A DNA stretch of 64,000 nt from NCBI GenBank assembly GCA_963775835.1, contig CAVZKV010000007.1, positions 82,796 through 146,795 of the forward strand, in the 5' to 3' direction. The notes beneath the pieces are model-generated. The model saw nothing but the letters and a program-made list of their open reading frames with translations, made no database searches and was not told the DNA's origin. The DNA comes from AWTP1-13 sp963775835. GTDB taxonomy: Bacteria; Pseudomonadota; Alphaproteobacteria; Rhizobiales; Hyphomicrobiaceae. Position 1 is the first letter of the stretch, and each line of letters begins with the position of its first letter. A program made the translations under genes and the position numbers. Shown here piece by piece: positions 17,525-26,283 of the stretch.

Positions 17525-18270
17525 TCACCGTTTTTTTGCCCTGGCCAACGAGAGGACGTCGGCGCCGAAGGAATAGCTCAGGAGGGCCAGGCCGGCGAGG
17601 CAGAGCGGCGGCGCGAGCTCGGAGCGGTAAGATCGGCGCCAAGACTGTAATCAAAACCGCGCCCTGCACGACACAGATGACTTTTCGCCGCCGCAGGGGC
17701 TCGAGGGGCGCTGCCAGCGTTGGGTGTAGCCAGCCGGCAGCGACAAAAAGGTAGCGCATTAGCCCGTTGCTCAGGACCCGAGACTCCGACCTGCCCCGTG
17801 CTATAGACCAGCAACGCGAGCGCCAGCATAAAAAGGCAATCGACTTCCAGATCGAAATCGGCCCCGAACCGACTGGTCATACCGTTCCGGCGCGCAATCC
17901 AGCCGTCGACCCCGTCAAGCACAAGGGCCCCCGTCGCGGCAACGGCCAGCAACCAGCGCAAGCTTTGGTCGAGGTCACGCTCGCCCAGCATGGTCTCGCC
18001 GACAACGCCCCACAGCAGGGCCGTCAAAGCTGCGCGCGCCAACGTCACCGAATTGGCCGCGCCGAAGCGCTGGTGGGGCGCGTGGCGGTCGAGGTCAAAG
18101 ACCACAAAGGCCGCGACAAGACCGTAACAAGAAAACGCCGTCAGCAAGCCTCGCCAGCCGATGGCCGCCAGCACGCGCAAGGCCATCGCGGCGGCCATCA
18201 GGCCGACGGCCATCGTCAGCAACTGCATTCCCGCAACAAACCGCAGCGGCCTGGTTTGAGGCAAGATCAT
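17525..18270 (-). pseudogene. CDP-alcohol phosphatidyltransferase, two frameshifts
   Basis: Integral-membrane phospholipid-synthesis enzyme. From the ATG at 18270 the first 155 residues are intact, including the full catalytic motif D-G-x2-A-R-x8-G-x3-D-x3-D (starting DGWIAR). Near 17776-17780 the frame changes; the next frame gives NGLMRYLFVAAGWL and RRRKVICVVQ, standard for the family. Near 17630 it changes again; the third frame gives LAPPLCLAGLALLSYSFGADV and ends at the TGA at 17525. The recovered protein is about 248 residues. As written it would end early with a scrambled tail. The head-group alcohol is unknown. Confidence 0.72.
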
Positions 18271-18445
18271 CGAACCACACGACTTGGCTGCGCGTCAGGG
18301 CAGCCGCTTCCCACAGCTGTCAATCCGTTTGCCTGGGGCCGATCCCTGGCACCGCCCATCGCAACAGCGCGATCCTCTAGACCCCAGTTGGCGCGACGGC
18401 GGCCGCTCGATCACCGGGGGCCACTCCCCGCGCCGGTCCTTGCCG

Positions 18446-18781
18446 CTAGCCGCGTCCCGCGCTGCGGAAGCCCCTCGCCGCCTTCCCGGCCGCTTCAAAC
18501 GTCGCGGCCGCGTCCTTGGCGGTCATGGCCACCGTCGTCTCAATGTCGGACAGACTGCCACCGGCGGCGGCGGCGAGGATCGCAGAGGCCGCCGTCTTTT
18601 CATCGGGGAACTCGCCGATCACCAACCAATCATGGCGGCCGAAGGTCAAATACCAACCCAACAGCTTGCCACCGACACTCTTAAACAAGTTGGCGACGTG
18701 TTCCTCACGATTTTCGGGCTTGGCGAGCATGCCCTTCACGGCGTCGGTCGTAAACTTCCCCCGCGATATATAAATGGGCAT
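18446..18781 (-). CDS. GYD domain protein
   Basis: Small cytoplasmic protein of 111 residues with the GYD (ferredoxin-like alpha/beta) domain: GKFTTDAVKGMLAKPENRE near the start, WYLTFGRHDWLVIGEFPDEKTAASAILA in the middle and TTVAMTAKDAAATFEAAGKA. The start at 18781 has AGGAGG at ideal spacing. The role of GYD proteins is unknown; they are frequent next to redox genes. An FNR-type site lies about 130 bases upstream, so it could belong to this gene as well as to nap. Confidence 0.85.
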   Translation of the reverse strand: MPIYISRGKFTTDAVKGMLAKPENREEHVANLFKSVGGKLLGWYLTFGRHDWLVIGEFPDEKTAASAILAAAAGGSLSDIETTVAMTAKDAAATFEAAGKAARGFRSAGRG

Positions 18782-18911
18782 GGGTTCCTCCTAACGAAAA
18801 CGCCTCCTCAGCAACAACAGTATTCCCTCCCTTGCCATCGGTCAGATCAACTCTTTGCAATGGAGGTAACAACCCTTTGTGGCTGCGCGGCGCAAGCCTG
18901 CCGCGGTGAAG

Positions 18912-18925
18912 TTGATTTCGATCAA
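18912..18925. promoter_or_regulatory. FNR/CRP-type binding site TTGAT-N4-ATCAA
   Basis: TTGATTTCGATCAA is a perfect match to the FNR consensus, symmetric and so usable in either direction. It lies about 470 bases upstream of napE and 130 upstream of the GYD gene. Oxygen-sensing control of nap is well known in this group, but the distance to napE implies a long leader, or that the site serves mainly the GYD promoter. Confidence 0.7.
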
Positions 18926-19203
18926 ACCGCGGCACGGGAAACCCTGCAAACCTCATCCAACCTTGGTCGCGAAGCGCACACATGTTGGGGCCCGATCTTA
19001 ACCAACGGCTGGGGCGCCGAGCTTTTGGCGCCGGGTTTGACACGCCCAGAGTTTAAGCCGAGCCAATCTTTTCGGCCCGTGCCGATCATCCGAGCCGCCG
19101 GGCAACCGGCGCGGCTTGGTTGCAATGCACAAAACGGGACTGCCAAGCGTGGTTGGGTGTATCGGCCCGTCGCGCGCTGGCAAAAAAGGCCGCGCGCAGG
19201 GAT

Positions 19204-19225
19204 GACGGCCCGCGCGCGGGCCGTC
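19204..19225. repeat. Perfect GC-rich palindrome upstream of napE
   Basis: Arms GACGGCCCGC and GCGGGCCGTC with a two-base loop. It would form a strong hairpin in a nap leader transcript. No T-run follows on the plus strand, so it is not a typical terminator. Confidence 0.55.
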
Positions 19226-19386
19226 GGATTTCCGGGTTACACCCGATTTCCTTTCACCTGGGCGTTGCAGAGATTTCTGTTTTCAAGGTTTTGCGCCCGG
19301 CAAGGCGGCGCATGTGCGCGCGCACGCCGGGCCATTGACGCAAAGCTATGGCGCGCTTGGGGGCAAAGGGAAACGGAGTCCACGGG

Positions 19387-19593
19387 ATGAAGCTTTCCCT
19401 GACCTCGCCACCCCCTTCTCGACGCAAACAGGAACTGACCGTGTTTGTGGTCTTGACCTTGGTTCTGGCACCCGTCCTGGCGATTGCGACGGTCGGGGGA
19501 TACGGCCTTGGCATCTGGATCTATCAAATGATCAGCGGGCCACCAGGTCCGCCGCCAAAGGCAACGCGGCCGCCGGGTATCGTCCCCCAATGA
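19387..19593 (+). CDS. napE: Periplasmic nitrate reductase accessory protein NapE
   Basis: Single-span membrane protein of 68 residues. After a short basic start (SRRKQELTVF) comes one hydrophobic helix (VVLTLVLAPVLAIATVGGYG) and the family's LGIWIYQMISGPPGPP tail. It begins the nap operon, as in Paracoccus-type napEDABC clusters. Its role is not settled; it is thought to help the membrane part of the Nap system. The start at 19387 has GGAG some 14 bases upstream. Confidence 0.9.
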   Translation: MKLSLTSPPPSRRKQELTVFVVLTLVLAPVLAIATVGGYGLGIWIYQMISGPPGPPPKATRPPGIVPQ

Positions 19594-19632
19594 AGTATGA
19601 AGGCCCGTGAGGCTCGACATGCGAGGTTCGAC

Positions 19633-19959
19633 ATGCCCATAACCCGCCGCGCCCTTCTTCCTCACGACCGGAAGCCTGGCCGGCCGACCGGAGGGGGGAA
19701 CGGCAGACGCCAGGTTGAAATCGTCAGCCTCCTCGTCAGCGCGCAACCGCAACACTTGGCTGCCGTCGCCGCGGCCATCCTCGAACTCGGCAATTGCGAG
19801 ATCCATGCCCAAGATCCGAAGGGCAAGCTGATTGTGGTGATCGAGGAGGAAAGCCAGGGGGCAATCGGTGCCAAGGTCAACCTCATTGCCGGACTGCCCC
19901 ACGTCGTCGCGGCGGCCATGGTCTTCCAAGCCACCGATACCGAGCCGGACATTGCTTGA
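19633..19959 (+). CDS. napD: NapD, NapA maturation chaperone
   Basis: Cytoplasmic chaperone that binds the Tat signal of NapA and delays export until the molybdenum cofactor is in. Visible features are VEIVSLLVSAQPQHLAAVAAAILEL and GKLIVVIEEES, then a short alpha/beta end, the ferredoxin-like fold of NapD. The start at 19633 (MPITRRALL) gives 108 residues; an upstream ATG at 19597 is possible but adds only a basic stretch. It lies 39 bases after napE and 8 bases before napA. Confidence 0.88.
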   Translation: MPITRRALLPHDRKPGRPTGGGNGRRQVEIVSLLVSAQPQHLAAVAAAILELGNCEIHAQDPKGKLIVVIEEESQGAIGAKVNLIAGLPHVVAAAMVFQATDTEPDIA

Positions 19960-19967
19960 GGCCGCTC

Positions 19968-22469
19968 ATGACCGACCGTGGGATGAACCGTCGTCAACTC
20001 CTGAAAACGCAAGCCGCGCTTGCGGCCGCGGCGGCGGCAGGGCTGCCGACCTCGTCGGTCGCACAACTTGTCACCGACCGTAATCAAAGCGAACTGACCT
20101 GGAACAAGGCGCCCTGCCGGTTTTGCGGCACGGGCTGCGGCGTCCTGGTGGCCACCAAAGATGGGCGGGTGGTGGCGACCCATGGCGACGCCAAGGCGGA
20201 AGTCAACCGCGGGCTCAATTGCGTCAAGGGCTACTTTCTTTCCAAAATCATGTACGGCGAGGATCGCCTGACGCAGCCGCTGCTGCGCAAAAAAAACGGT
20301 GCCTTCGACAAGGCCGGCGACTTCACGCCCGTGTCCTGGGATGAAGCCTTCACGGTCATGGCCGATAAGTTTCGCGCCGCCCTCAAAAAGGGCGGACCCT
20401 CGGCGGTCGGCATGTTCGGCTCGGGGCAATGGACGATTTGGGAAGGCTACGCCGCGGCCAAGCTCTTCAAGGGCGGTTTCCGCAGCAACAACCTTGACCC
20501 CAATGCGCGCCACTGCATGGCCTCGGCTGCCGCCGGCTTCCTGCGCAGTTTCGGCATCGACGAACCGATGGGTTGCTACGACGATTTCGAGGCGGCCGAC
20601 GCCTTCGTGCTGTGGGGCTCAAACATGGCGGAGATGCATCCGATCCTGTGGTCGCGCATCACGGATCGGCGGCTCTCCTTCCCGCACGTCAAAGTGGCGG
20701 TGTTGTCCACGTTCGAGCACCGCTCATTTGAGCTGGCCGACATCCCCCTGGTGTTCAAGCCACAAACCGACCTCATTATTCTCAACGCCATCGCCAATCA
20801 CATCATCACAACCAATCGCGTCAACAAGGAGTTCGTCGCCAAGCATACGGTGTTCAAGCAGGGCCAAACCGACATCGGCTACGGTCTGCGACCCGAGCAC
20901 CCCCTGCAACAGAAGGCAACCGGCAAGGACAATGCCGGTGCGGCGAGCGATATCAGCTTCGATCAGTTTGCCGCCTTTGTCTCGGCCTATTCGCTGCAGC
21001 GAGCCGCCGATGAATTCGGCGTGCCGCTCAATCGCATCGAAGCATTGGCCGAGCTCTACGCCGAGCCGAAGACCAAGGTCATGAGTTTGTGGACCATGGG
21101 CTTCAATCAACACACGCGCGGGGTGTGGGCCAACAACCTCGTCTACAATCTGCATTTGCTGACCGGTAAGATCTCCGAACCGGGCAACAGCCCGTTCTCG
21201 CTGACCGGACAACCATCGGCGTGCGGCACGGCACGCGAGGTCGGCACCTTTTCCCACCGCCTGCCCGCCGACATGGTCGTCACCAACCCCGAGCATCGCG
21301 CCAAGACGGAAAAGATCTGGCAGCTGCCGGAGGGCACCATCGCCGACAAGCCAGGATTTGATGCCGTCCTGCAGAACCGGATGCTGAAGGACGGCAAGCT
21401 CAATGCCTATTGGGTGCAGGTAAACAACAACCTGCAGGCGGGCGCCAATATCGATCAGGAAGGCCTGCCGGGCTACCGCAACCCCGAAACCTTCGTGGTC
21501 GTCTCGGACGTCTACCCGACAGTTACCGCGCTCGGCGCCGATCTCGTCCTGCCCGCGGCGATGTGGGTGGAGAAAGAAGGGGCCTATGGCAATGCCGAAC
21601 GGCGCACGCATTTCTGGCATCAGCTCGTCGAACCGCCTGGACAAGCGCGTTCGGATTTGTGGCAGTTGTTGGAGTTCTCGAAGCGCTTCAGGGTCGATGA
21701 GGTTTGGCCGCAAGAGCTGATCGCCAAGAAGCCGGAGTACCGCGGCAAGTCCCTGTACGACGTGCTCTTCAAGAATGGGCAGGTCGACAAGTTTTCCCTC
21801 GGGGATGTCGAGCCGGGGTACGCGAATGCGGAAGCGACCCAGTTTGGCTTTTATGTGCAGAAGGGCCTGTTTGAGGAATACGCATCCTTTGGCCGCGGCC
21901 ATGGTCACGATCTGGCACCCTTCGACACCTATCACCGCGTACGCGGCTTGCGCTGGCCGGTCGTCAACGGTCAGGAAACGCGCTGGCGTTTCCGCGAGGG
22001 CCACGATCCCTACGTCAAGGCGGGCAAGGGCTATGAATTCTACGGCTTTGCCGACGGCAAGGCGCGCATCTTTGCCCTTCCCTACGAACCTCCGCCGGAG
22101 AGTCCCGATAAGGAGTATCCGCTCTGGCTCACGACCGGACGCGTGCTGGAGCATTGGCATTCCGGTTCGATGACCCGGCGCGTTCCGGAACTGTACAGGG
22201 CTGTGCCCAATGCGCTTTGCTACATGCACCCCGACGACGCCAAGGACTTGCAGCTCTGGCGCGGCCAAGAAATCAAGGTGGTGTCGCGACGCGGTTATAT
22301 TCGCACCCGGGTCGAGACCAAGGGGCGCAACCGACCCCCGCGCGGCGTCATCTTCGTTCCCTGGTTCGACGAAAGCGAGCTCATCAACAAGGTGACGCTC
22401 GATGCAACCGACCCGATCTCGCTGCAGACCGATTTCAAGAAGTGTGCGGTCAGGATCGAGAAAGTCTAA
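19968..22469 (+). CDS. napA: Periplasmic nitrate reductase catalytic subunit NapA
   Basis: Molybdenum enzyme, 834 residues, reduces nitrate to nitrite in the periplasm. It has a Tat signal (MNRRQLLKTQ) and the [4Fe-4S] ligands Cys50, Cys53, Cys57 and Cys85 (CRFCGTGC, then NCVKGYF). The domain order and the conserved stretches NARHCMASAAAGF, LWGSNMAEMHPILWSRITDRR and TGRVLEHWHSGSMTRR match NapA throughout with no break. Length is normal. The start at 19968 is preferred; a second ATG at 19983 would shorten the signal by five residues. It lies three bases before napB. Confidence 0.97.
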   Translation: MTDRGMNRRQLLKTQAALAAAAAAGLPTSSVAQLVTDRNQSELTWNKAPCRFCGTGCGVLVATKDGRVVATHGDAKAEVNRGLNCVKGYFLSKIMYGEDRLTQPLLRKKNGAFDKAGDFTPVSWDEAFTVMADKFRAALKKGGPSAVGMFGSGQWTIWEGYAAAKLFKGGFRSNNLDPNARHCMASAAAGFLRSFGIDEPMGCYDDFEAADAFVLWGSNMAEMHPILWSRITDRRLSFPHVKVAVLSTFEHRSFELADIPLVFKPQTDLIILNAIANHIITTNRVNKEFVAKHTVFKQGQTDIGYGLRPEHPLQQKATGKDNAGAASDISFDQFAAFVSAYSLQRAADEFGVPLNRIEALAELYAEPKTKVMSLWTMGFNQHTRGVWANNLVYNLHLLTGKISEPGNSPFSLTGQPSACGTAREVGTFSHRLPADMVVTNPEHRAKTEKIWQLPEGTIADKPGFDAVLQNRMLKDGKLNAYWVQVNNNLQAGANIDQEGLPGYRNPETFVVVSDVYPTVTALGADLVLPAAMWVEKEGAYGNAERRTHFWHQLVEPPGQARSDLWQLLEFSKRFRVDEVWPQELIAKKPEYRGKSLYDVLFKNGQVDKFSLGDVEPGYANAEATQFGFYVQKGLFEEYASFGRGHGHDLAPFDTYHRVRGLRWPVVNGQETRWRFREGHDPYVKAGKGYEFYGFADGKARIFALPYEPPPESPDKEYPLWLTTGRVLEHWHSGSMTRRVPELYRAVPNALCYMHPDDAKDLQLWRGQEIKVVSRRGYIRTRVETKGRNRPPRGVIFVPWFDESELINKVTLDATDPISLQTDFKKCAVRIEKV

Positions 22470-22472
22470 ACC

Positions 22473-22960
22473 ATGCCTATCGCCGGCAAGTACCTGTTGC
22501 TCGCCCTAGCTGGCGTTGCGCTTCTCGGCCTTGGCACGATTGCCAGCGGCCAGAGCGGCCCCGGCGGTTTGCACTCCAACCTGCGCGGCAACACGCCGCT
22601 GCCGGTCGAAGGACCCGCCCCCGCTTGCTGCCGCAGGCTAATACCGACATCCGCGAGGTGCGCAACTACCCGGAACAGCCGCCGGTGATCCCGCACACGA
22701 TTGAGGCCTATCAACTCGACAACAACGTCAACCAGTGCCTGTCGTGCCATGCACGCGCGCGCACGGGCGAGTCACAGGCGCCGATGGTGAGCATTACCCA
22801 CTTCATGGATCGCGACGGCCAGTTTCTGGCCAGTGTCTCGCCGCGGCGATACTTCTGCGTGCAATGCCATGTCCCGCAGGCGCCGGTCAAACCACCGATC
22901 GCCAACCGCTTTGTCGATATCGACACGCTCCTTAACGCCGCGGCGCCCGTCCGAAAATGA
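22473..22960 (+). pseudogene. napB: NapB, di-haem electron-transfer subunit, frameshifted
   Basis: The ATG at 22473 opens a frame with a signal peptide and HSNLRGNTPLPVEGPAPA, then turns to nonsense. The correct continuation, in another frame, is LLPQANTDIREVRNYPEQPPVIPHTIEAY, followed by the two haem sites CLSCH and CVQCH and the C-terminus, ending in an ATGA overlap with napC. The break falls at a run of five C (22618-22622): one more C restores a normal NapB of about 163 residues. As written, no haem would be attached and electron flow to NapA would be lost. Confidence 0.85.
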
Positions 22961-23697
22961 GCCGGCAGAGCAACGACCCGATAACCCTCGCCTCTTGCCT
23001 GCAGGCCGGCGCACGCCGCATTCGCGGCTGGGCGAGGCGGCTGTGGCAGCGGAGCAGCCCCCTACGTCAGCGTTTGCTCGACTATTGGCAGATATTTATT
23101 TCACCAAGTCAGACGCTGAGCCTCGGCTTTCTCAGCATCGGTGGCTTCCTGGCCGGGATCGCCTTCTGGGGTGCCTTCAATACCGCCCTGGAAGCGACCA
23201 ACACCGAGACCTTCTGTGTCAGCTGCCACGAAATGCGCGACAACGTCTTTCAGGAACTGAAAACCACCATCCACTATTCGAACCGCTCGGGCGTGCGGGC
23301 CACCTGTCCCGACTGCCACGTGCCGCATGATTGGACCCACAAGATCGCGCGCAAGATCCAGGCGTCGAAGGAGGTCTGGGGCAAAATCTTCGGCTCGATC
23401 AGCACGCGCGAAAAATTCCTCGACAAACGCTTTGAGCTGGCTTCCCACGAGTGGGAACGGTTGCATGCCAATGATTTCCTTGAATGCCGCAACTGCCACG
23501 CCGCGGCCTCGATGGACATCGCCAGGCAAAGCCAACGCGCCGCCAACGCGCACCAGCGTTCCCTCTTTACCGGACAGAAGACCTGCATCGATTGCCACAA
23601 GGGGATCGCGCACCGGCTGCCGAAGGGCGCCTACGACTTCGGCATGACGCAAGAGACCGCAGCGCTACGCGATTTCCTGGAGCCACCCGACAAATAA
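22957..23697 (+). CDS. napC: NapC/NirT-family tetrahaem quinol dehydrogenase
   Basis: Membrane-anchored cytochrome c of 246 residues that passes electrons from quinol to NapAB. One membrane helix (about residues 52-75) precedes four CxxCH sites at 87-91 (CVSCH), 117-121 (CPDCH), 177-181 (CRNCH) and 210-214 (CIDCH). The N-terminal 45 residues are a longer basic cytoplasmic tail than usual. The gene begins in a four-base overlap with napB and closes the operon; no napF, napG or napH follows. Confidence 0.95.
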   Translation: MSRQSNDPITLASCLQAGARRIRGWARRLWQRSSPLRQRLLDYWQIFISPSQTLSLGFLSIGGFLAGIAFWGAFNTALEATNTETFCVSCHEMRDNVFQELKTTIHYSNRSGVRATCPDCHVPHDWTHKIARKIQASKEVWGKIFGSISTREKFLDKRFELASHEWERLHANDFLECRNCHAAASMDIARQSQRAANAHQRSLFTGQKTCIDCHKGIAHRLPKGAYDFGMTQETAALRDFLEPPDK

Positions 23698-23803
23698 GCT
23701 GGCAGCGCCGGGCTCTGCCCCGGCCGCAGGCTCACCCCGCAATTAAGGATCGCGCGGCGGCCAAACCACGACCGCGCGAGACGGCTCAATGATGGTTGCC
23801 GCC

Positions 23804-24403
23804 TCAGGGAGCCGCAAGGGCGAAACGCCCGATGCAGTGCTTGAGCTGCTGCACGGCCGGATGCTCCTGCTGGCGCCGGCGCAAGGCTCTTTGGGTGGCA
23901 ATGACGACCTTGCGCTCGAGGCGTTCGTGCAGATGCCCGCAAAACACCACATCGAGCTGATCCTGGGCGAGGCCAATAATGGCGGGCACGTGATCGTCAT
24001 GCTGTCGATTGCCGCCGTCGAGCACGACGCCAACGCGTGTGCTGTGGCGCACACACAGCGGTGTGCCGTTGCCCAGCAGCAGAGCATCGTTGCCCTCCTC
24101 GCCCCGATCAGGAGCCAGCATCGCTTGCGCGAAGCTGCGCCGGTGATCGAACAGCACCTCCACCCGACCGAGGTCATCGACGGCGAACGGCGCCCCATGG
24201 ATGGCTTGTTGCACCAAGTGGCGGGCGTGGTCCGTGCTAAGCGCGCCATCGCCGAGAACGACAGGCTCGAGGCCCTCGCCGCTCTTGGGGCCGCCGACAT
24301 TGAAAATATGACGCGCGACGCTCACATGGCGGCGCTCCACCACCACGCTCGGGAATTTGCCAAGGACTTCGACCAGTTCCTCAAACATGCCATGCCCCAA
24401 CAA
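23804..24403 (-). CDS. Hypothetical protein (199 aa), weakly supported
   Basis: A 200-codon frame on the minus strand, codon-aligned with an equally long frame on the plus strand, so only one can be real. Third-position GC, sampled by hand, slightly favours the minus strand. The protein reads MFEELVEVLGKFPSVVVERRHVSVARHIFNVGG near the start and LDVVFCGHLHERLERKVVIATQ near the end. I do not recognise a family. There is no clear ribosome site at the ATG at 24403. It is convergent with napC. Confidence 0.3.
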   Translation of the reverse strand: MLGHGMFEELVEVLGKFPSVVVERRHVSVARHIFNVGGPKSGEGLEPVVLGDGALSTDHARHLVQQAIHGAPFAVDDLGRVEVLFDHRRSFAQAMLAPDRGEEGNDALLLGNGTPLCVRHSTRVGVVLDGGNRQHDDHVPAIIGLAQDQLDVVFCGHLHERLERKVVIATQRALRRRQQEHPAVQQLKHCIGRFALAAP

Positions 24404-25130
24404 GGGATGCCGCCGAGGCGGGTCGCTTCAGCACAGAAAAAGACCAGGAAAACATGAATGCCGCGGGCCAACAGTGAGACCGCGCCGCGCTCACGGCAAA
24501 TCAAAAGCGCGTAAGGTTGAGCCCCGCCCCGCAACCCCCGCCAGACCTTCGCTCGTCCTCGCGCACGGCTAGCTTGTATCAACAATGCGCCGCGCGATCC
24601 TGCGCGCCAACGGCCTCGTCAGCATCTTAGCTGTTAGTGAGGGGGCCGCACCTGGTGGTTCCACCAACATGCCTCGCCCGGCCGCGCCAGGGACGTCATG
24701 GTGTCTACCCTCGCTGTTGAGGCGCTTAACACCGACTTCTACACGGTCGTCCCGATGGACAGGCTGAACCCCAAGGTCACACAGTCGAGGAGGCGCTGAC
24801 GTATCGGACACACGTCAGAGCCGGCCTCGGCAGATTTGCAAACCCTACGCCCGTTGGGTCGCCGCTTGACGCGTAGTATCTGCCGGGGCCCTATGCCCCT
24901 CGCGCACGCCCGTGCGGGACGCCTATCCCACCCGCACCCCTCAAGCTTGCCTCCCACCTGCTCCCCTTAAGCTTTTCCCCGGCTGACCTGAGCGTCCGGG
25001 GGTCGCGAGCCTAGCCGCGTAACCGCCGATCTCCCCCATTCCGGTGATCGGCGCTGAGAGGCGCAATCCCACCTGATAGACACCCGATCGCCCACCACAC
25101 GGTGGTGCAGCAACAGCGGAGCCGCGCGAC
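24404..25130. other. Intergenic stretch, no supported gene
   Basis: Short frames only. A plus-strand piece around 24693-24800 (VSTLAVEALNTDFYTVVP) faintly resembles the C-terminal strand-helix of an isochorismatase-like hydrolase and could be a remnant, but it is too short to call. Confidence 0.4.
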
Positions 25131-25406
25131 ATGGACGTCTTCGCCCTGGTGCCGTTCTTCATCATGGGAACTGCAACGCTTTGCGGTCTTTCGCTCCTGG
25201 TGTGCCTGGTCGTGTTGGAGCGCGAGCCCGCCCGTTGGCGCCTGGCAGCCCTCCCCAGCAAGCCCTACCGCCGTCGCAAGGGATGGATCGGGCGACACGC
25301 GCCGGCGGCGCGGCGACCCGCGGCGCAGGGCAGAGCCCCACGCAAGGACGTGGGACCCAGCTCGCACCCGAGGCAAGCGCCAAAGGCCGCCTCGGGACGG
25401 GCCTGA
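25131..25406 (+). CDS. Small membrane protein, hypothetical
   Basis: A 91-residue frame from the ATG at 25131 with one clear hydrophobic helix at the very start (FALVPFFIMGTATLCGLSLLVCLVVL) followed by a long basic Arg/Pro tail that is probably disordered. Single-span N-in or signal-anchor topology is expected. The tail composition is close to that of random GC-rich DNA, so the true end may differ. The gene sits 100 bases before the next hypothetical on the same strand. Confidence 0.35.
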   Translation: MDVFALVPFFIMGTATLCGLSLLVCLVVLEREPARWRLAALPSKPYRRRKGWIGRHAPAARRPAAQGRAPRKDVGPSSHPRQAPKAASGRA

Positions 25407-25506
25407 CGATGACCACCGCACGATCGATGCCGGAGCCCGGGCGCCAGGCGAGGCGAAACCGGGAGCCGTCTGTGCGATCGCAATGCAGCAACGAGGGTCA
25501 CGGTCC

Positions 25507-26091
25507 ATGAGCTCAGCGCAAACGCGTAAAGCGCTGCTCAAACAAAGCCGCGCGGCGTTGTGGACGATCCAACTCGCCGTCGATGCGGTGGCCGACAGTA
25601 TCCATCAACTGAAATTGCTGCAGGGTCACGCGCACCGGGGCCATCGCGCCGCCCTCGTGACGCTGCGGCTGGCCCGGCACCACGCGCTCAAGGACTGCGA
25701 CCTGCAGCGCGTTGAAGACACCGTCGGCAAGTTCGCACGCCTCACGGATTGGCCGGCGGCGATGCGTGCGCGCTCGCGATACCAACACCTTGAACGCCCC
25801 CTCAGCGAAACGGAAAGCCGCCAGGTTGCCAACCTGGCGGGCCGGGCGCTTCTGGTCGCAGCTGGGATGCTCGACATCACCGAACAACTCGATGCTTGGT
25901 ATGGCGGGCTTGCCGTAGCCGCGGCAGCCGTCGCGCGCTCGGCCTTGGCGAACGTGACGAGCCAAGGTCACCGGAAACGGGCCGACAAGCTCATGCTCCG
26001 GCTCGAGGAACTCTGCACCAATACCCAAATCGCCTGGGCGTTCGCCGCAAGCGGTCAAGATCGACCGCAGCCTCCGCGGACGCTGCACTGA
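25507..26091 (+). CDS. Hypothetical helical protein (194 aa)
   Basis: Starts at the ATG at 25507 (MSSAQTRKALLKQSRAALWTIQLAVDAVADSIHQL). The whole chain is predicted helical by eye, with heptad-like Leu/Ala spacing and no Cys motif. Third codon positions are GC-rich in this frame, which supports coding over the antisense frame of similar length. No family recognised. The next gene on the same strand is the polysaccharide deacetylase, 190 bases on. Confidence 0.5.
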   Translation: MSSAQTRKALLKQSRAALWTIQLAVDAVADSIHQLKLLQGHAHRGHRAALVTLRLARHHALKDCDLQRVEDTVGKFARLTDWPAAMRARSRYQHLERPLSETESRQVANLAGRALLVAAGMLDITEQLDAWYGGLAVAAAAVARSALANVTSQGHRKRADKLMLRLEELCTNTQIAWAFAASGQDRPQPPRTLH

Positions 26092-26283
26092 CCTCGATAC
26101 GCCCTTGTCGACGCCTTGCCGATCCCCAGCCCACGAGGCCCGCGGGGAAGCGCGCTAAGCCGGCAAACATGGCGCGCGCTTGGCCAAGGTGTTAGCGCAT
26201 TGCCAGGGACAGTGGCGCGATGCGGACCGCCCGCACCTCACAGCAGACTGGACCCGGGACGGCTGATCCGGTATTGCGCGGCT

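Larger units (their letters stand above)
18782..19386. other. Divergent regulatory region between the GYD gene and nap
   Basis: A 605-base gap between two divergent transcription units. It holds a perfect FNR-type dyad at 18912-18925 and a 22-base GC palindrome at 19204-19225. No coding frame inside it is convincing. A possible -35 (TTGACA at about 19036) faces nap, but I cannot find a good partner. Confidence 0.55.

Noticed and set aside
20724..22268. Long open frame (514 codons) on the minus strand opposite napA
   Set aside because: It is codon-aligned antisense of a clearly real gene and has the His/Arg/Gln-rich look of such shadows.
23789..24457. Plus-strand frame of 222 codons opposite the hypothetical at 23804-24403
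   Set aside because: Codon-aligned with the minus-strand frame; third-position GC sampled by hand favours the minus strand slightly, and the product is rich in His and Gln as shadows are.
24693..24800. Possible isochorismatase-like remnant on the plus strand (VSTLAVEALNTDFYTVVP)
   Set aside because: Only about 30 residues, no catalytic Cys or Lys seen, and no start; not enough to call a pseudogene.
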